Source: Streptomyces cinnamoneus
GTDB taxonomy: Bacteria; Actinomycetota; Actinomycetes; Streptomycetales; Streptomycetaceae
Length of the DNA: 64,000 bases
Reading direction: 5' to 3'
NCBI RefSeq assembly: GCF_002939475.1
Contig: NZ_PKFQ01000001.1
Coordinates: 1,488,001-1,552,000 of the forward strand
The notes beneath the pieces are model-generated. The model was not told where the DNA came from. It ran no database searches and saw only the letters and a program-made list of their open reading frames with translations. Of this stretch, positions 33,164 through 42,438 are shown in pieces (within the stretch, counting starts at the first letter, position 1; every line of letters begins with the position of its first letter). A program made the position numbers and the translations under genes.

Positions 33164-33625
33164 GTGCCGCAGATTTCCAAGCAAGTCCACGAGCTCACGG
33201 TCGGCCAGCTCTCCGCGCGCAGCGGTGCCGCCGTCTCCGCCCTGCACTTCTACGAGTCCAAGGGCCTGATCCACAGCCGGCGCACCTCCGGCAACCAGCG
33301 CCGCTACGACCGTGACGCGCTGCGCCGGGTCGCCTTCATCCGCGCCGCCCAGCGCGTGGGGATCCCGCTCGCCACCATCCGCGAGGCGCTCTCCACGCTG
33401 CCCGACGAGCGCACGCCCACCCGTGAGGACTGGGCGCGGCTGTCCGAGGCGTGGCGTGCGGAGCTGGAGCAACGAATAGCGCAGCTCGGCAAGTTGCGCG
33501 ACCACCTGGACGACTGCATCGGCTGCGGCTGCCTCTCGCTCGCCACCTGCGCGCTCTCCAACCCCGACGACCGCTTCGGCGTCCTGGGCACCGGCTCGAT
33601 GCTGTACGGCCAGCGCACCGGCTGA
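33164..33625 (+). CDS. soxR: Redox-sensing MerR-family activator SoxR
   Basis: 153 aa from GTG 33164. The MerR helix-turn-helix reads [20 protein letters not shown] followed by [20 protein letters not shown]. The [2Fe-2S] site is C-x2-C-x-C-x5-C in [12 protein letters not shown]. Redox-active compounds oxidise the cluster and switch on target promoters. In Streptomyces SoxR responds mainly to the cell's own pigments and controls oxidoreductase and export genes; none of these is adjacent here. Confidence 0.95.
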   Translation: MPQISKQVHELTVGQLSARSGAAVSALHFYESKGLIHSRRTSGNQRRYDRDALRRVAFIRAAQRVGIPLATIREALSTLPDERTPTREDWARLSEAWRAELEQRIAQLGKLRDHLDDCIGCGCLSLATCALSNPDDRFGVLGTGSMLYGQRTG

Positions 33626-33665
33626 CCGTCCACATCCCCCGCCGCCCGGCCCTCCCCCGGGCCGT

Positions 33666-33688
33666 GCTCCCCGGGGTGCCCGGGGAGC
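33666..33688. terminator. Convergent hairpin terminator
   Basis: A perfect 10-bp stem GCTCCCCGGG/CCCGGGGAGC with a 3-nt loop lies between soxR and the zinc-ribbon gene, 4 bp before the latter's stop. Confidence 0.75.
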
Positions 33689-33692
33689 GCCC

Positions 33693-34310
33693 TCACGCCA
33701 CGGCGTACCGCTCCGCGAAGGTGAAGGTGTAGCGCCGCGCCGCCGACAGGGCGGCGGGCGTGAGCACGGACACCGGCACCACGATGCCGCAGTCCGTGCA
33801 GACGGGTCCCTGGAGGGGGTAGCGCTCGAGGTCGGTGCGCCACTCGATGCGTTCCTGGGCGCAGACGGGGCAGGCGTCGCCGGGGGCGGACTCCATGGCG
33901 GTGATCACCCGCCGCAGCACGTCGGCGAGGCGGGCGTCGGGCTGGACGTCGGGGGACGCGCACGGGACTATGTCGCAGCCGCCCCAGGTGTTGCGGTGCC
34001 AGTCGTCGACGGCGCTGGGCTGGCGGATGCCGTCGTGCTTCTCCCGGCGGCGCCGGCCGGCGAACTCGGCCTCGTACGCCAGCCAGACCTCGCGCGCCTC
34101 CTCCAGCTCGGCCAGCGCGGCGATCAGCCGGCCGGGGTCGGGGGCACGGTCGTCGGGGGCGATGCCCGCGCGGGCACACAGGTGGCGCCAGGTCGCCCGG
34201 TGCCCGTACGGAGCGAAGCGCTCCAGGCATTTGCGCAAGGAGGTGCGGCGCAACGCGATGGTGTTGCGGGGATTGCGCACCTCTCGGGCCAGTGCTCTGA
34301 AACCTGCCAC
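33693..34310 (-). CDS. Conserved protein with C-terminal zinc ribbon
   Basis: 205 aa from GTG 34310, preceded by GGAGG at 9 bp. The N-terminal ~100 residues are helical and basic (ALAREVRNPRNTIALRRTSL; ATWRHLCARAGIAPD). Near the end two Cys pairs, CPVC and CTDC, 30 residues apart form a likely zinc ribbon. This fits nucleic-acid or protein binding. No named family is recognised. It stands alone, convergent with soxR. Confidence 0.7.
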   Translation of the reverse strand: MAGFRALAREVRNPRNTIALRRTSLRKCLERFAPYGHRATWRHLCARAGIAPDDRAPDPGRLIAALAELEEAREVWLAYEAEFAGRRRREKHDGIRQPSAVDDWHRNTWGGCDIVPCASPDVQPDARLADVLRRVITAMESAPGDACPVCAQERIEWRTDLERYPLQGPVCTDCGIVVPVSVLTPAALSAARRYTFTFAERYAVA

Positions 34311-34503
34311 TTCTTCCCACCTCCGGCGGCACGGACTCGGATCGACATGGAAGGGACGTATCCCGTCGCGTATCGGATCCATCGGCTTTGCGGGTCCGCT
34401 CTTCGGACCCTCCGGGCGGGGCGCCCGGCCGATTCCGCTCTGCTACCCCCATCGCGCGGACAGATGTGGGGATCCGCGAAGGTGGCGGAAGCTCACCCCT
34501 TGA

Positions 34504-35835
34504 TCAGCCGACGAGCCGCCCCGCCCGCAGGATGAGGCGGGCCAGCTCGCCGTGGCAGATGTCGCTGTGGGCACCCGACGGGGGGCCGCCGCGGCGCACG
34601 ACCGCCGACGCGTCCACGTTCACGCAGCCGCTCTCCGGCAGCGGGTCCGTCAGCGCCCGGGCGAGGGTGAGTGTGGTGGTGCCGGGCACGGCCTGCACGC
34701 CGTCGTGCCCCATCGCGCCCCACCGGGGGTCGTTCGCCAGCCGGTCCGCGCCCCACATGGACCGGTTGTCCCCGGACACCCGGGAGGCGACCGGGTAGAG
34801 CACCCGCAGCGCCTCGTCGTAGCCGGAGTGGCAGCACAGCAGCGGGCCCCGGATGCGGCGGTGGAGGTCCTTGAGCGCGCCGCCGCGGTCCAGGGCGAAC
34901 GGCAGCCGGGGCGCGAACGCGTAGTGCGAGAAGGCGCCTTGGAGCAGGGTGAGGGAGTGCACGCACTCCACGTGCTCCGGGACGGCCTGGGCCGCGAACG
35001 CGACCAGGCGGCCGCCGAAGCTGTGCCCCACCAGGTGGATCCGCGGCCCGGGAGGGTCCGCGGCCAGCAGGGCGAGGACGGGGCCGAGCCCGGCCCGGCC
35101 GACCGTGCCGGCCCGTCGCTTCATCTCCCAGTAGGAGGCCTGCCGCAGCAGTTCGAGGGCGCCGCGCCACAGCTTCTCCCAGGCGTCGCCGAGGCCGCCG
35201 AGCAGTTCGGCGGCCGGGGCGCCGGTGGCGGCCAAGGCCTCGGCGAAGGCCTCGCAGACCGCTCTGGGGTCGGCGGTGAACATGGCGGGCGGGCCCGCGT
35301 CCGGCTCCATGTCGTGGCCGTACGGGTCGCGGTCACCGGCCGCCGCGCGAAGCCGCTCCGGCACGAGGCCGCGGACGAGCGCGACGAACTCCGCCAGCCG
35401 TTCCTCGTCCTCGGGCCGCCGCTCCAGCAGCTCCGCCAGCCGGTCCAGCGTCGCCTCGCTGCCGGGGAGGACATCCGCCAGCGCCCGCAGGGTGGCGGGG
35501 TCGAGGCCGGGGCCGGCCGCGGGGGCGGGACGCAGTGGGGGGAAGTCCGGGATCGGCTCGTCGGTGAACCGCATGGACGGCCAGAACACACCGGCGTAGC
35601 CGAGGCGCACGGGGGACGGGGCGTCCGCGAGCACACCGGGGAACGGGGCGAAGAACTGGTCGTAGAGGAGGGTGGCGGCCGAGCGGCGGTTGTTCCAGCC
35701 GTGCGCGAAGACCACCAGGTCGGTGATCCCGCTGTCGCCCACGCCCCGTACCAGCGCGTCCCGTTCGCCGGGAGCCATGTCCCCGTCGGCGTCGAAGGTG
35801 AGTTCCCAGTACGGCTCCACGCGTATCCCCGCCAT
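34504..35835 (-). CDS. Large alpha/beta-hydrolase-like protein
   Basis: 443 aa from MAGIRVEPYWELTFDADGD, with AGGGGG upstream; the longer frame to 36186 is not supported. An early VVFAHGWNNRRSAATLLYDQ segment (HGW as oxyanion element) and the nucleophile elbow HLVGHSFGGRLVAFAA (Ser of GHSFGG) define a serine hydrolase of the lipase/esterase type. The distal part includes SDICHGELARLI with the likely catalytic His. No signal peptide, so cytosolic. Substrate unknown. A ~140-residue helical insert between the two motifs is a distinctive feature. Confidence 0.8.
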   Translation of the reverse strand: MAGIRVEPYWELTFDADGDMAPGERDALVRGVGDSGITDLVVFAHGWNNRRSAATLLYDQFFAPFPGVLADAPSPVRLGYAGVFWPSMRFTDEPIPDFPPLRPAPAAGPGLDPATLRALADVLPGSEATLDRLAELLERRPEDEERLAEFVALVRGLVPERLRAAAGDRDPYGHDMEPDAGPPAMFTADPRAVCEAFAEALAATGAPAAELLGGLGDAWEKLWRGALELLRQASYWEMKRRAGTVGRAGLGPVLALLAADPPGPRIHLVGHSFGGRLVAFAAQAVPEHVECVHSLTLLQGAFSHYAFAPRLPFALDRGGALKDLHRRIRGPLLCCHSGYDEALRVLYPVASRVSGDNRSMWGADRLANDPRWGAMGHDGVQAVPGTTTLTLARALTDPLPESGCVNVDASAVVRRGGPPSGAHSDICHGELARLILRAGRLVG

Positions 35836-36106
35836 GGCGTCCCCCTGACCGGTCCGGTGTGCGACGCGCATCTTCCTGCCGTCAAGAGGGCGTGTCCAGC
35901 CTTCCCCCGGGGGCTTCACTCCTTCGTGAGCGAGATGTCGTGCTTCCGTGCTACGAGCAGGTGAACGAGGGGAACGGTGGGCATCGGCTTCCGCTTCCTT
36001 CCCCGCCACCGTCGCGGGCCGCCGCGAGTGGCAAGATCCTGCGAGGGAGCCGCGCCGTCTCCGGCGCGGCACGGCACCGCACGACGGCGGAAGGCGGGTG
36101 GCGGCG

Positions 36107-36718
36107 ATGACGACCAGGACGGCGATGGCCGGAACGACGGAGAACGGCGGAAGACCGGTGCCCCAGCGGCTCCTGGCCGCCGCCACCCGGCTCTTCGCCG
36201 ATCAGGGGTACGACCGCACGTCCGTCCAGGAGATCGTCGAGGCGGCCGGCGTCACGAAGGGGGCGCTGTACCACTACTTCGGCTCGAAGGACGACCTGCT
36301 GCACGAGGTCTACGGCCGGGTGCTGCGCCTCCAGCAGGAGAGGCTGGACGCGCTCGCCGGCACGGACGCCCCCGTCGAGCGGCGGTTGCGGCAGGCGGCC
36401 GCCGACGTCGTGGTGACCACCATCGAGAACCTCGACGACACGAAGATCTTCTTCCGGTCCATGCACCACCTCGCTCCGGAGAAGCTCCGGCAGGTCCGCG
36501 CCGAACGGCGCCGCTACCACGAGCGGTTCCGCGCGCTGGTGGAGGAGGGCCAGCGCTCGGGCGTGTTCAGCCGGGCGACGCCCGCGGACCTGGTGGTGGA
36601 CTACCACTTCGGCTCGGTCCACCACCTGAGCAGCTGGTACCGGCCGGACGGCCCGCTGGCCGCGCAGGAGGTCGCCGACCACCTGGCGGACCTGCTGCTG
36701 AGGGCCCTGCGCCCGTAG
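36107..36718 (+). CDS. TetR family regulator
   Basis: 203 aa from MTTRTAMAGTTENGGRPVPQ. The helix-turn-helix reads ATRLFADQGYDRTSVQEIVE, then AAGVTKGALYHYFGSKDDLL. The C-terminal domain, with FFRSMHHLAPEKLRQVRAER, resembles the fatty-acid-responsive group. It is 271 bp from the divergent hydrolase gene, which may be its target. A hairpin terminator follows at 36744-36770. Confidence 0.9.
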   Translation: MTTRTAMAGTTENGGRPVPQRLLAAATRLFADQGYDRTSVQEIVEAAGVTKGALYHYFGSKDDLLHEVYGRVLRLQQERLDALAGTDAPVERRLRQAAADVVVTTIENLDDTKIFFRSMHHLAPEKLRQVRAERRRYHERFRALVEEGQRSGVFSRATPADLVVDYHFGSVHHLSSWYRPDGPLAAQEVADHLADLLLRALRP

Positions 36719-36743
36719 CGGCCGCGCCGGCGGACACCGCCCG

Positions 36744-36770
36744 CGGGACCCGGGGCGGGGCCGGGTCCCG
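36744..36770. terminator. Convergent hairpin terminator between two TetR genes
   Basis: A perfect 10-bp stem CGGGACCCGG/CCGGGTCCCG with a 7-nt loop, lying between two convergent genes. Confidence 0.75.
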
Positions 36771-36779
36771 TGCGGGGGA

Positions 36780-37502
36780 CTAGCCCCGCGGCGCGAAGCC
36801 GGCGAGCACGCGTTCCACCGCGCGCTCGAAGAGCGCCTCCCCGTCCGGGACCTCCGACGGCGCGGCGAAGGCCGCCGCCAGCCGGGGGTAGGCGCCGCCC
36901 GCCAGCTGCCGGACCAGGTGTTCCTGCCGGGCGGCTTGTTCCTGGCCCGGGGCGAAGGGCGACGAACGGGCCCGCTCCGCCGCGGAGAGCTCGTGCGTGA
37001 CGTACGCGGCCACCACCGCGCTGAGCATCGACAGCAGTTCCATCTTCGTGCCGCCGCCCACGTCCAGGGGGTCGAGCGCCCACAGCGCGTACTCCAGGTA
37101 CCGCAGGGAGTGGGGGCTGAAGCCGTATTCGGGCGCCAGCAGCCTCGGCAGCCAGGGGTGGCGGTGCATCAGGGCGCGCGTCTGCCGGGCCAGCGCGAGG
37201 GTGTCCGCCCGCCAGTCGCCGGTCGGCGGCTCGGACAGGTCGTACTCGGCGACGGCCGCGTCAAACATCAGCTCGTACAGGTCCTCCTTGCGGGGGACGT
37301 AGTTGTACAGCGACATCGTGCCGCAGCCGATCTCCGCCGCCACACGTCGCATGGACACGGCGTCGAGCCCCTCCGCGTCCGCGATCCGCACCGCCGCCGC
37401 CGCGATGTCGGCGCGGGTGTGCGAGGGCCGCGGACCACGGGCGGAGCGCTCCGGCCGCGCCCAGATCACCTCGGGTCCGGCCGAGCGGCCGCTGGCTGCC
37501 AT
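36780..37502 (-). CDS. TetR family repressor of the adjacent ABC exporter
   Basis: 240 aa. The helix-turn-helix reads AAAVRIADAEGLDAVSMRRV, then AAEIGCGTMSLYNYVPRKED. The TetR-class C-terminal domain (RALMHRHPWLPRLLAPEYGF) is the type seen in drug-binding regulators. It is divergent from a DrrAB-like exporter with only 63 bp between starts, which hold a perfect palindrome. It most likely represses both and is released by a hydrophobic drug. Confidence 0.92.
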   Translation of the reverse strand: MAASGRSAGPEVIWARPERSARGPRPSHTRADIAAAAVRIADAEGLDAVSMRRVAAEIGCGTMSLYNYVPRKEDLYELMFDAAVAEYDLSEPPTGDWRADTLALARQTRALMHRHPWLPRLLAPEYGFSPHSLRYLEYALWALDPLDVGGGTKMELLSMLSAVVAAYVTHELSAAERARSSPFAPGQEQAARQEHLVRQLAGGAYPRLAAAFAAPSEVPDGEALFERAVERVLAGFAPRG

Positions 37503-37529
37503 GGGTCATCACCTCTCCACCATCCTAGT

Positions 37530-37589
37530 TCCGTACGGCGTACGGAGTGGAGTAGGGTGACCCCCATGACTACGTACGCTGTACTTAGT
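37530..37589 (+). promoter_or_regulatory. Two palindromes and a probable leaderless promoter for the ABC exporter
   Basis: TCCGTACG-G-CGTACGGA (37530-37546) is perfect. ACTACGTAC-GCT-GTACTTAGT (37569-37589) has one mismatch and covers the first codons of the ABC gene. A -10-like TAGGGT at 37553-37558 would start RNA at or beside the ATG at 37566, which has no Shine-Dalgarno sequence. Bound repressor would cover the -35 region and the start site. Confidence 0.65.
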
Positions 37590-38528
37590 GAGGGCCTGCG
37601 GAAGCGTTTCCGCGAGGTGCAGGCGCTCGACGGACTCGATCTGGCCGTGCCCCCGGGCACGGTGTGCGGGCTGCTGGGCCCCAACGGCGCCGGGAAGTCC
37701 ACGGCCGTGCGCCTGCTGACCACGCTGCTGACCCCCGACTCCGGCACGGCCCGCGTGGCCGGGCACGACGTGGTGCGCGCGCCGGAGGCCGTGCGCCGCG
37801 CCATCGGCGTCACCGGCCAGTCCACCTCGGTGGACATGGATCTGACGGGACGGGAGAACCTGCGGCTGTTCGGCCGGCTGCACCGGCTCTCCCCCGCCGC
37901 CGCGCGCGCCCGCGCCGACGAGCTGCTGGAGCGGTTCGGGCTGGACGGGGCCGCCGACCGCTCGGCCGGGGGCTACTCCGGCGGCACGCGCCGCCGGCTC
38001 GACCTGGCCGCCGCCCTGATCACGCGGCCCGAGGTGCTGTTCCTGGACGAGCCCACCACCGGCCTCGACCCCGCGAGCAGAGAAGGGATCTGGCAGACCG
38101 TCAGGGAGCTGGCGGACCACGGCACGACCGTCCTGCTGACCACCCAGTACCTGGAGGAGGCGGACCGGCTGGCCGACGACATCGTGCTGATCGACCGGGG
38201 CCGGGCCACCGAGCACGGCACCCCGGCCGCGCTCAAGGCCCGCATCGGAGCGCGCGCCGAAGTCGTCGTCGCCGACGACGCCGCGCTCCCCGGGGCCGCC
38301 GTGGTGCTGGGCGCCCTCACCGGGGCGCGCCCCGAGGTCTTCCCCGAGCGGCGCGCCGCCGCGGCGGCCGTCACCGATCCGGCGGTCACCCTGCCGTTCC
38401 TCGTGCGCGAGCTCGACGCGGCGGGCGTGCGCGTCGTCGACGCCACCCTGCGGCAACCCACCCTGGACGAGGCCTTCCTGCGCCTGACCGCCCCCGACCG
38501 CGCCGAGACCGAGGAGGCCCACGCGTGA
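37566..38528 (+). CDS. Drug-type ABC transporter ATPase (DrrA-like)
   Basis: 320 aa. Walker A is GPNGAGKST, the signature YSGGTRRRLDLA, Walker B VLFLDEPTTGLDP, and the switch His region TTQYLEEADRLADD. The C-terminal ~90 residues are the domain typical of daunorubicin-resistance ATPases. It energises the permease encoded by the next gene, whose GTG overlaps its stop (GTGA). The pair should export a hydrophobic antibiotic. Confidence 0.95.
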   Translation: MTTYAVLSEGLRKRFREVQALDGLDLAVPPGTVCGLLGPNGAGKSTAVRLLTTLLTPDSGTARVAGHDVVRAPEAVRRAIGVTGQSTSVDMDLTGRENLRLFGRLHRLSPAAARARADELLERFGLDGAADRSAGGYSGGTRRRLDLAAALITRPEVLFLDEPTTGLDPASREGIWQTVRELADHGTTVLLTTQYLEEADRLADDIVLIDRGRATEHGTPAALKARIGARAEVVVADDAALPGAAVVLGALTGARPEVFPERRAAAAAVTDPAVTLPFLVRELDAAGVRVVDATLRQPTLDEAFLRLTAPDRAETEEAHA

Positions 38529-39313
38529 TCACGGCGACCCTCTCCGACAGCCGGGCCATGCTCGTCCGCAACGTCCAGCGGATGCGCCGCGCCCCCGGAC
38601 TGTTCCTGATCACCATGACCATGCCCGTCACGCTGCTGCTGTTCTTCGGCTACGTGTTCGGCAGCGCGGTGGCGCTCGACGGAGGCGGGGACTACCGGGC
38701 CTATCTGGTGCCGGGGCTCTTCGCCGCGACGGCGGTGGGCGGCGTGCTGACGTCGATGCTGTCCTCGGCGCAGGACCACCAGCGCGGAGTGATGGACCGT
38801 TTCCGGACACTGCCGATGAGCCGCTTCGCCATCCCCGCCGGGCAGACCGCCTTCGACGTCCTGCTCGCCGCGGCCGGGCTGGTCCCGCTGGCGCTGTGCG
38901 GTTACGCGGTCGGCTGGCGGATCGAGGGCGGGGCCGGCCCGGCCGCCGGGGCGTTCGCGCTGCTGTTGCTGTTCCGGCTGGTGACCGCCTGGTTCGGCCA
39001 CTGGCTGGGGCTGCTGCTGAAGAAGGAGGAGGCGGCGGGCCAGCTGGGCGGGGCCACCTTCATGCTCCCGCTGCTGTCGAACGCCTACGTGCCGACCGAG
39101 GGCATGCCGGGCTGGCTGCGCACGGCCGCCGACTGGAACCCCGTCAGCGCGGTCGGCGCCGCCTGCCGGGACCTGTTCGGCAACGCCCGCCCGGCGGCGG
39201 ACGCCGCGTGGCCGGTCGCGCATCCCCTGGCCGCCTCGCTCGGGTGGGCCGCGGTCCTGCTGGCGGTCTTCGTGCCGCTCACCGTGCGGCGGTACGGGCG
39301 CTCTGCCGGGTGA
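38525..39313 (+). CDS. ABC-2 type permease (DrrB-like)
   Basis: 262 aa from GTG 38525. Six hydrophobic helices are visible, starting GLFLITMTMPVTLLLFFGYV. QDHQRGVMDRFRTLPMSRFA is the conserved ABC-2 amphipathic segment, and PLLSNAYVPTEGMPGWLRTA precedes the last helix as in DrrB. It forms the membrane pore for the ATPase encoded just upstream. Neither gene is beside a recognisable antibiotic cluster in this window, so protection against foreign drugs is as likely as self-resistance. Confidence 0.95.
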   Translation: MITATLSDSRAMLVRNVQRMRRAPGLFLITMTMPVTLLLFFGYVFGSAVALDGGGDYRAYLVPGLFAATAVGGVLTSMLSSAQDHQRGVMDRFRTLPMSRFAIPAGQTAFDVLLAAAGLVPLALCGYAVGWRIEGGAGPAAGAFALLLLFRLVTAWFGHWLGLLLKKEEAAGQLGGATFMLPLLSNAYVPTEGMPGWLRTAADWNPVSAVGAACRDLFGNARPAADAAWPVAHPLAASLGWAAVLLAVFVPLTVRRYGRSAG

Positions 39314-39341
39314 GTGCCACCGGGGTCGCCGGGGGTGCCGG

Positions 39342-39363
39342 CGGGGCCGTCCGGCCGGCCCCG
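39342..39363. terminator. Convergent hairpin after the ABC operon
   Basis: CGGGGCCG/CGGCCCCG, an 8-bp stem with a 6-nt loop, between the ABC permease and the small convergent gene. Confidence 0.55.
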
Positions 39364-39409
39364 GGGGGAAAGGGCTGGCCGTGCCGTACGGACCGCCGCG
39401 CGGACCCGG

Positions 39410-39685
39410 TCAGGCGTGGCTGGTGCCGTGACTGCCGAAGAGCGAGCGGCGCAGCCGCCGCAGCGGGGCGAACAGGGAGACCCGGGCGGTGCGGCTCTGG
39501 CCGGCGCGGGCGTGGTCGCGGGCGGTCAGCTCGCGCATCAGCACGGTCGCGCCCTCGACTTCCGGTCGCGGCAGGGCGGGCCCGCCGAGCACCGCGAGAT
39601 GGCGGTCGAGACGCGCGCTCGACGCACCGCCTCCATGACTGATGGCAGGCACACGTGGCCTGCTCCGCATTGCTATCTGATCCAT
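39410..39685 (-). CDS. Small conserved Streptomyces protein (91 aa), unknown function
   Basis: Starts MDQIAMRSRPRVPAISHGGG with GGGGAG upstream; the frame extends 10 codons further but without a site. It continues SARLDRHLAVLGGPALPRPE, and ends LFAPLRRLRRSLFGSHGTSH. The protein is basic, with amphipathic helices and no membrane span. I know similar short proteins in Streptomyces but no function. It is divergent from the Ser/Thr kinase gene, with 241 bp between starts. Confidence 0.7.
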   Translation of the reverse strand: MDQIAMRSRPRVPAISHGGGASSARLDRHLAVLGGPALPRPEVEGATVLMRELTARDHARAGQSRTARVSLFAPLRRLRRSLFGSHGTSHA

Positions 39686-39926
39686 TGAGACTCCCCACCC
39701 GTACGAGGCACGCACCCGGCCCAGGCAGGGTAACCCTATCGCCCCATCGCGTCACCCGCGCATCGGCGTGCCGTATTCACCACCCCGTCAAGGGGGTTGA
39801 CGAGCCTGGCGCGAACCTGCCGTCACGATGCGCGAGTTGGCGGGGACATTCCGCAGCGAAGGGGAGGGCGATCACGCTCCGTTGCGGTACATTCACCCCG
39901 AATTGCTCTCGGGGGAGGGACGCGGC

Positions 39927-41582
39927 ATGGACGGAAGTTCCGGCACCGGACGGGCACTGGCCGGCCGGTACCGCCTGCTGGACCGGCTCGGGCAGGGCGG
40001 CATGGGCGTGGTATGGCGGGCCCGGGACGAGGCGCTGGGCCGCGAGGTCGCCGTCAAGGAGGTGCGGGCGCCCGCCGGACTGCCCGAGCCCCAGGTGCGG
40101 CAGCTGTACGCCCGGCTGGAGCGCGAGGGCCGCGCGGCGGCGCGCATCTCGCACCGCAACGTCGTCACCGTGCACGACGTGGTCACCGACGGCGGCCGCC
40201 CCTGGATCGTCATGGAACTGGTGCGCGGCATGTCGCTCGCCGACGTGCTGGAGGCCGACGGGCCGATGGACCCCCGGCGCGCCGCGCACGTCGGGGTGGA
40301 GGTGCTGGCCGCCCTCCGTGGCGCACACGCCGTGGGGGTGCTGCACCGCGACGTGAAGCCCGGCAACGTCCTGATCGCCGCGGACGGCCGGGTGGTGCTC
40401 TCCGACTTCGGCATCGCGATGATCGAGGGCACGTCCGCCCTCACCGCCACCGGACAGCTGGTGGGCTCGCCCGAGTACCTGGCGCCGGAGCGGGCACTGG
40501 GCCGCCCGCCGGGGCCCGAGTCGGACCTGTGGTCGCTGGGGGTGCTGCTCTACGCGGCGGTCGAGGGCTGTTCGCCGTTCCGTCAGGACACGCCGCTCAG
40601 CACGCTCCGCGCCGTGGTGGACTCGCGGCTCCCGCCGCCGCGCCGGGCCGGCGCGCTGGGCCCGGTCCTGGACGGGCTGCTGCGGAAGGACCCCGCCGAG
40701 CGGCTCGGCGCGGCGGAGGCCGAGCGGCTGCTGCGCACGGTGGCGGCCGGAGGCGCGGAGCACCCTGCGGCGCCGGGTGCGTACGCCCCGACGGTGGCGG
40801 CGCATCCGGCCGCCCCCGCGGCCGCCGGGACTCCCGCGCCTTCCGGGCCCGCGGGGGCGGCCGGTGACGGCGCGCCACCGCGCGCGCCGGACCCGCGCAC
40901 CGGCACTCCCCCGCCCGGCGCGGGGCCTGGTGGCCGGGCCCGGGTGGCGCTGGTCGCCGGCGTGCTGGTGGCCGCGCTGGCCGCGGCCGGCCTGGTGTGG
41001 GGGCTGACCCGTGACGACGGCGGCTCGGACGGCGGCGGCCGGGCGGAGGGCAGCGCCACGGGCGGCGCCGACAAGAACACGGGGGTGGAGCCGCCGGGCG
41101 GCGCGGCGTCGGCGAGCGCCCGGGCCTCGGGGGCGTACACGGTGGAGGTCGCGCTCGCCGCCCTGCGGGACCGCTACGCCGGCCCCTGTCCCCCTCCGGC
41201 GGCGGCCGCCCCTTCCTTCCGGGCGGCCATCACGGTGGCCGGCGGTCCGGCGGACCTCTCCTACCGGTGGGTGACGGGCAGCGGGCGCGTCTCGGACGGC
41301 GGCTGGCAGCGCGTCCGCTTCGGCGACGGCACCTCCACCCGGCAGGCCGAGCACGTGGAGACGGCTCACCGGGCGGGTGACGCGGAGCAGGACTGGATCG
41401 CGCTGGAGGTCAAGGACGACCGCCGGTCCCAGTCGTCGCGCCACGTGCCCTTCACGGTCTCGTGCCGGGCGGATCCGACCGGCGGCGCGTCCTCGCCGGG
41501 GTCCTCCCCCGGCCCTTCGGGGCGTTCCGGCACACCGGGTCCGTCGGCGGGGAGGCCGACGGGCCCGGGCGCCTACTCGTGA
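39927..41582 (+). CDS. Membrane-bound Ser/Thr protein kinase (PASTA-less STPK)
   Basis: 551 aa from MDGSSGTGRALAGRYRLLDR, with GGGAGGGA upstream. Kinase motifs: glycine loop LGQGGMGVVW, ATP Lys in VAVKEV, catalytic HRDVKPGNVLI, DFGIA and SPEYLAPE. The kinase ends near residue 280. A Pro/Ala linker, one membrane helix (VALVAGVLVAALAAAGLVWG) and an extracellular domain of about 160 residues follow, ending in a Ser/Pro/Gly tail. No PASTA repeats are seen. The outer domain has two Cys (near GPCPPP and FTVSCRAD) that may form a disulfide and sense the cell surface. Confidence 0.95.
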   Translation: MDGSSGTGRALAGRYRLLDRLGQGGMGVVWRARDEALGREVAVKEVRAPAGLPEPQVRQLYARLEREGRAAARISHRNVVTVHDVVTDGGRPWIVMELVRGMSLADVLEADGPMDPRRAAHVGVEVLAALRGAHAVGVLHRDVKPGNVLIAADGRVVLSDFGIAMIEGTSALTATGQLVGSPEYLAPERALGRPPGPESDLWSLGVLLYAAVEGCSPFRQDTPLSTLRAVVDSRLPPPRRAGALGPVLDGLLRKDPAERLGAAEAERLLRTVAAGGAEHPAAPGAYAPTVAAHPAAPAAAGTPAPSGPAGAAGDGAPPRAPDPRTGTPPPGAGPGGRARVALVAGVLVAALAAAGLVWGLTRDDGGSDGGGRAEGSATGGADKNTGVEPPGGAASASARASGAYTVEVALAALRDRYAGPCPPPAAAAPSFRAAITVAGGPADLSYRWVTGSGRVSDGGWQRVRFGDGTSTRQAEHVETAHRAGDAEQDWIALEVKDDRRSQSSRHVPFTVSCRADPTGGASSPGSSPGPSGRSGTPGPSAGRPTGPGAYS

Positions 41583-41634
41583 ACTCCGCTCGTCCCCGGT
41601 GCTCGGTGGAGGTGTGGCACCCGGGGCGCGGGCT

Positions 41635-42438
41635 TCACGCCGCGGAGGTGAAGACGGGCAGGTAACCGCGGGAGTGGCCCGCGGCGTTGGGGTGGTACGA
41701 CTCGTCGACGGGGAACGCCACGCTGTTCAGCCACGCGCTGCCGGAGCAGAGCTCGTGGCCGGCGAAGGTGGAGTTGACGTCCCCGTAGGCGAAGCCGTGG
41801 TCGGCGGCGCGCTTGGCGATGACGGTGTCGATCTGGTCGGCTGCGGCGTTGATGGCCTTTCTCTTGGTGTCGCTCAGCCCGATGCAGACGCCGCCGGTCT
41901 TGTAGAAGCGCGGGTAGCCGAGGACGACGACGCGCGCGGCGGGGGCTCTGGAGCTGATGGCGGTGTAGACGCTGTCGAGCTTGGCGGGCAGCTCGTCCTG
42001 GATGAACGCCCGCGCGCGGGCGATCCGGTCCAGGCAGGAGCTGTCGGTGCCGAGGACGCAGGAGGACATGGTGTCGGCGAAACCGGCGTCGTTGCCGCCG
42101 ACGCTGATGCTGACGAGTCCGGTGGAGGAGTTGAGCGACGCCAGCTGACCGCTGAGAACATCACCCGTTCGGGCGCCGGAACACGCCACGAAAGTGAATC
42201 TCGACGGGGCGTGGGCGGCGGCCCACAGGGCGGGGTACGCCTTGGTGCTGCGTTTGCAGGCACCGCTTGCGGAGTCGTAGTTTCCGGCACCCACGCCGGA
42301 GGCGTAGGAGTCACCGAGCGCCACATAGGCGGGAGTTGAGGCGTGTTCGGCGGCGTGCGCGGCGCCGGCCCCGCCGAAGGCGAGGGCGACGGTGAGGGCC
42401 AGCGCGGAGACGGAACCCGCGAACCGGGACAGTTTCAT
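41635..42438 (-). CDS. Secreted SGNH/GDSL lipase or esterase
   Basis: 267 aa with GGGAGG before the ATG. A Sec signal peptide ends near AHA/AEHAS. SGNH blocks: ALGDSYASGVGAG (Ser), the Gly of GARTGDVLSG, ISVGGNDAGF (Asn) and FPVDESYHPNAAGH (Asp and His). Six Cys can form the three disulfides of the Streptomyces extracellular lipases of this family. It would hydrolyse acyl esters outside the cell. Confidence 0.95.
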   Translation of the reverse strand: MKLSRFAGSVSALALTVALAFGGAGAAHAAEHASTPAYVALGDSYASGVGAGNYDSASGACKRSTKAYPALWAAAHAPSRFTFVACSGARTGDVLSGQLASLNSSTGLVSISVGGNDAGFADTMSSCVLGTDSSCLDRIARARAFIQDELPAKLDSVYTAISSRAPAARVVVLGYPRFYKTGGVCIGLSDTKRKAINAAADQIDTVIAKRAADHGFAYGDVNSTFAGHELCSGSAWLNSVAFPVDESYHPNAAGHSRGYLPVFTSAA

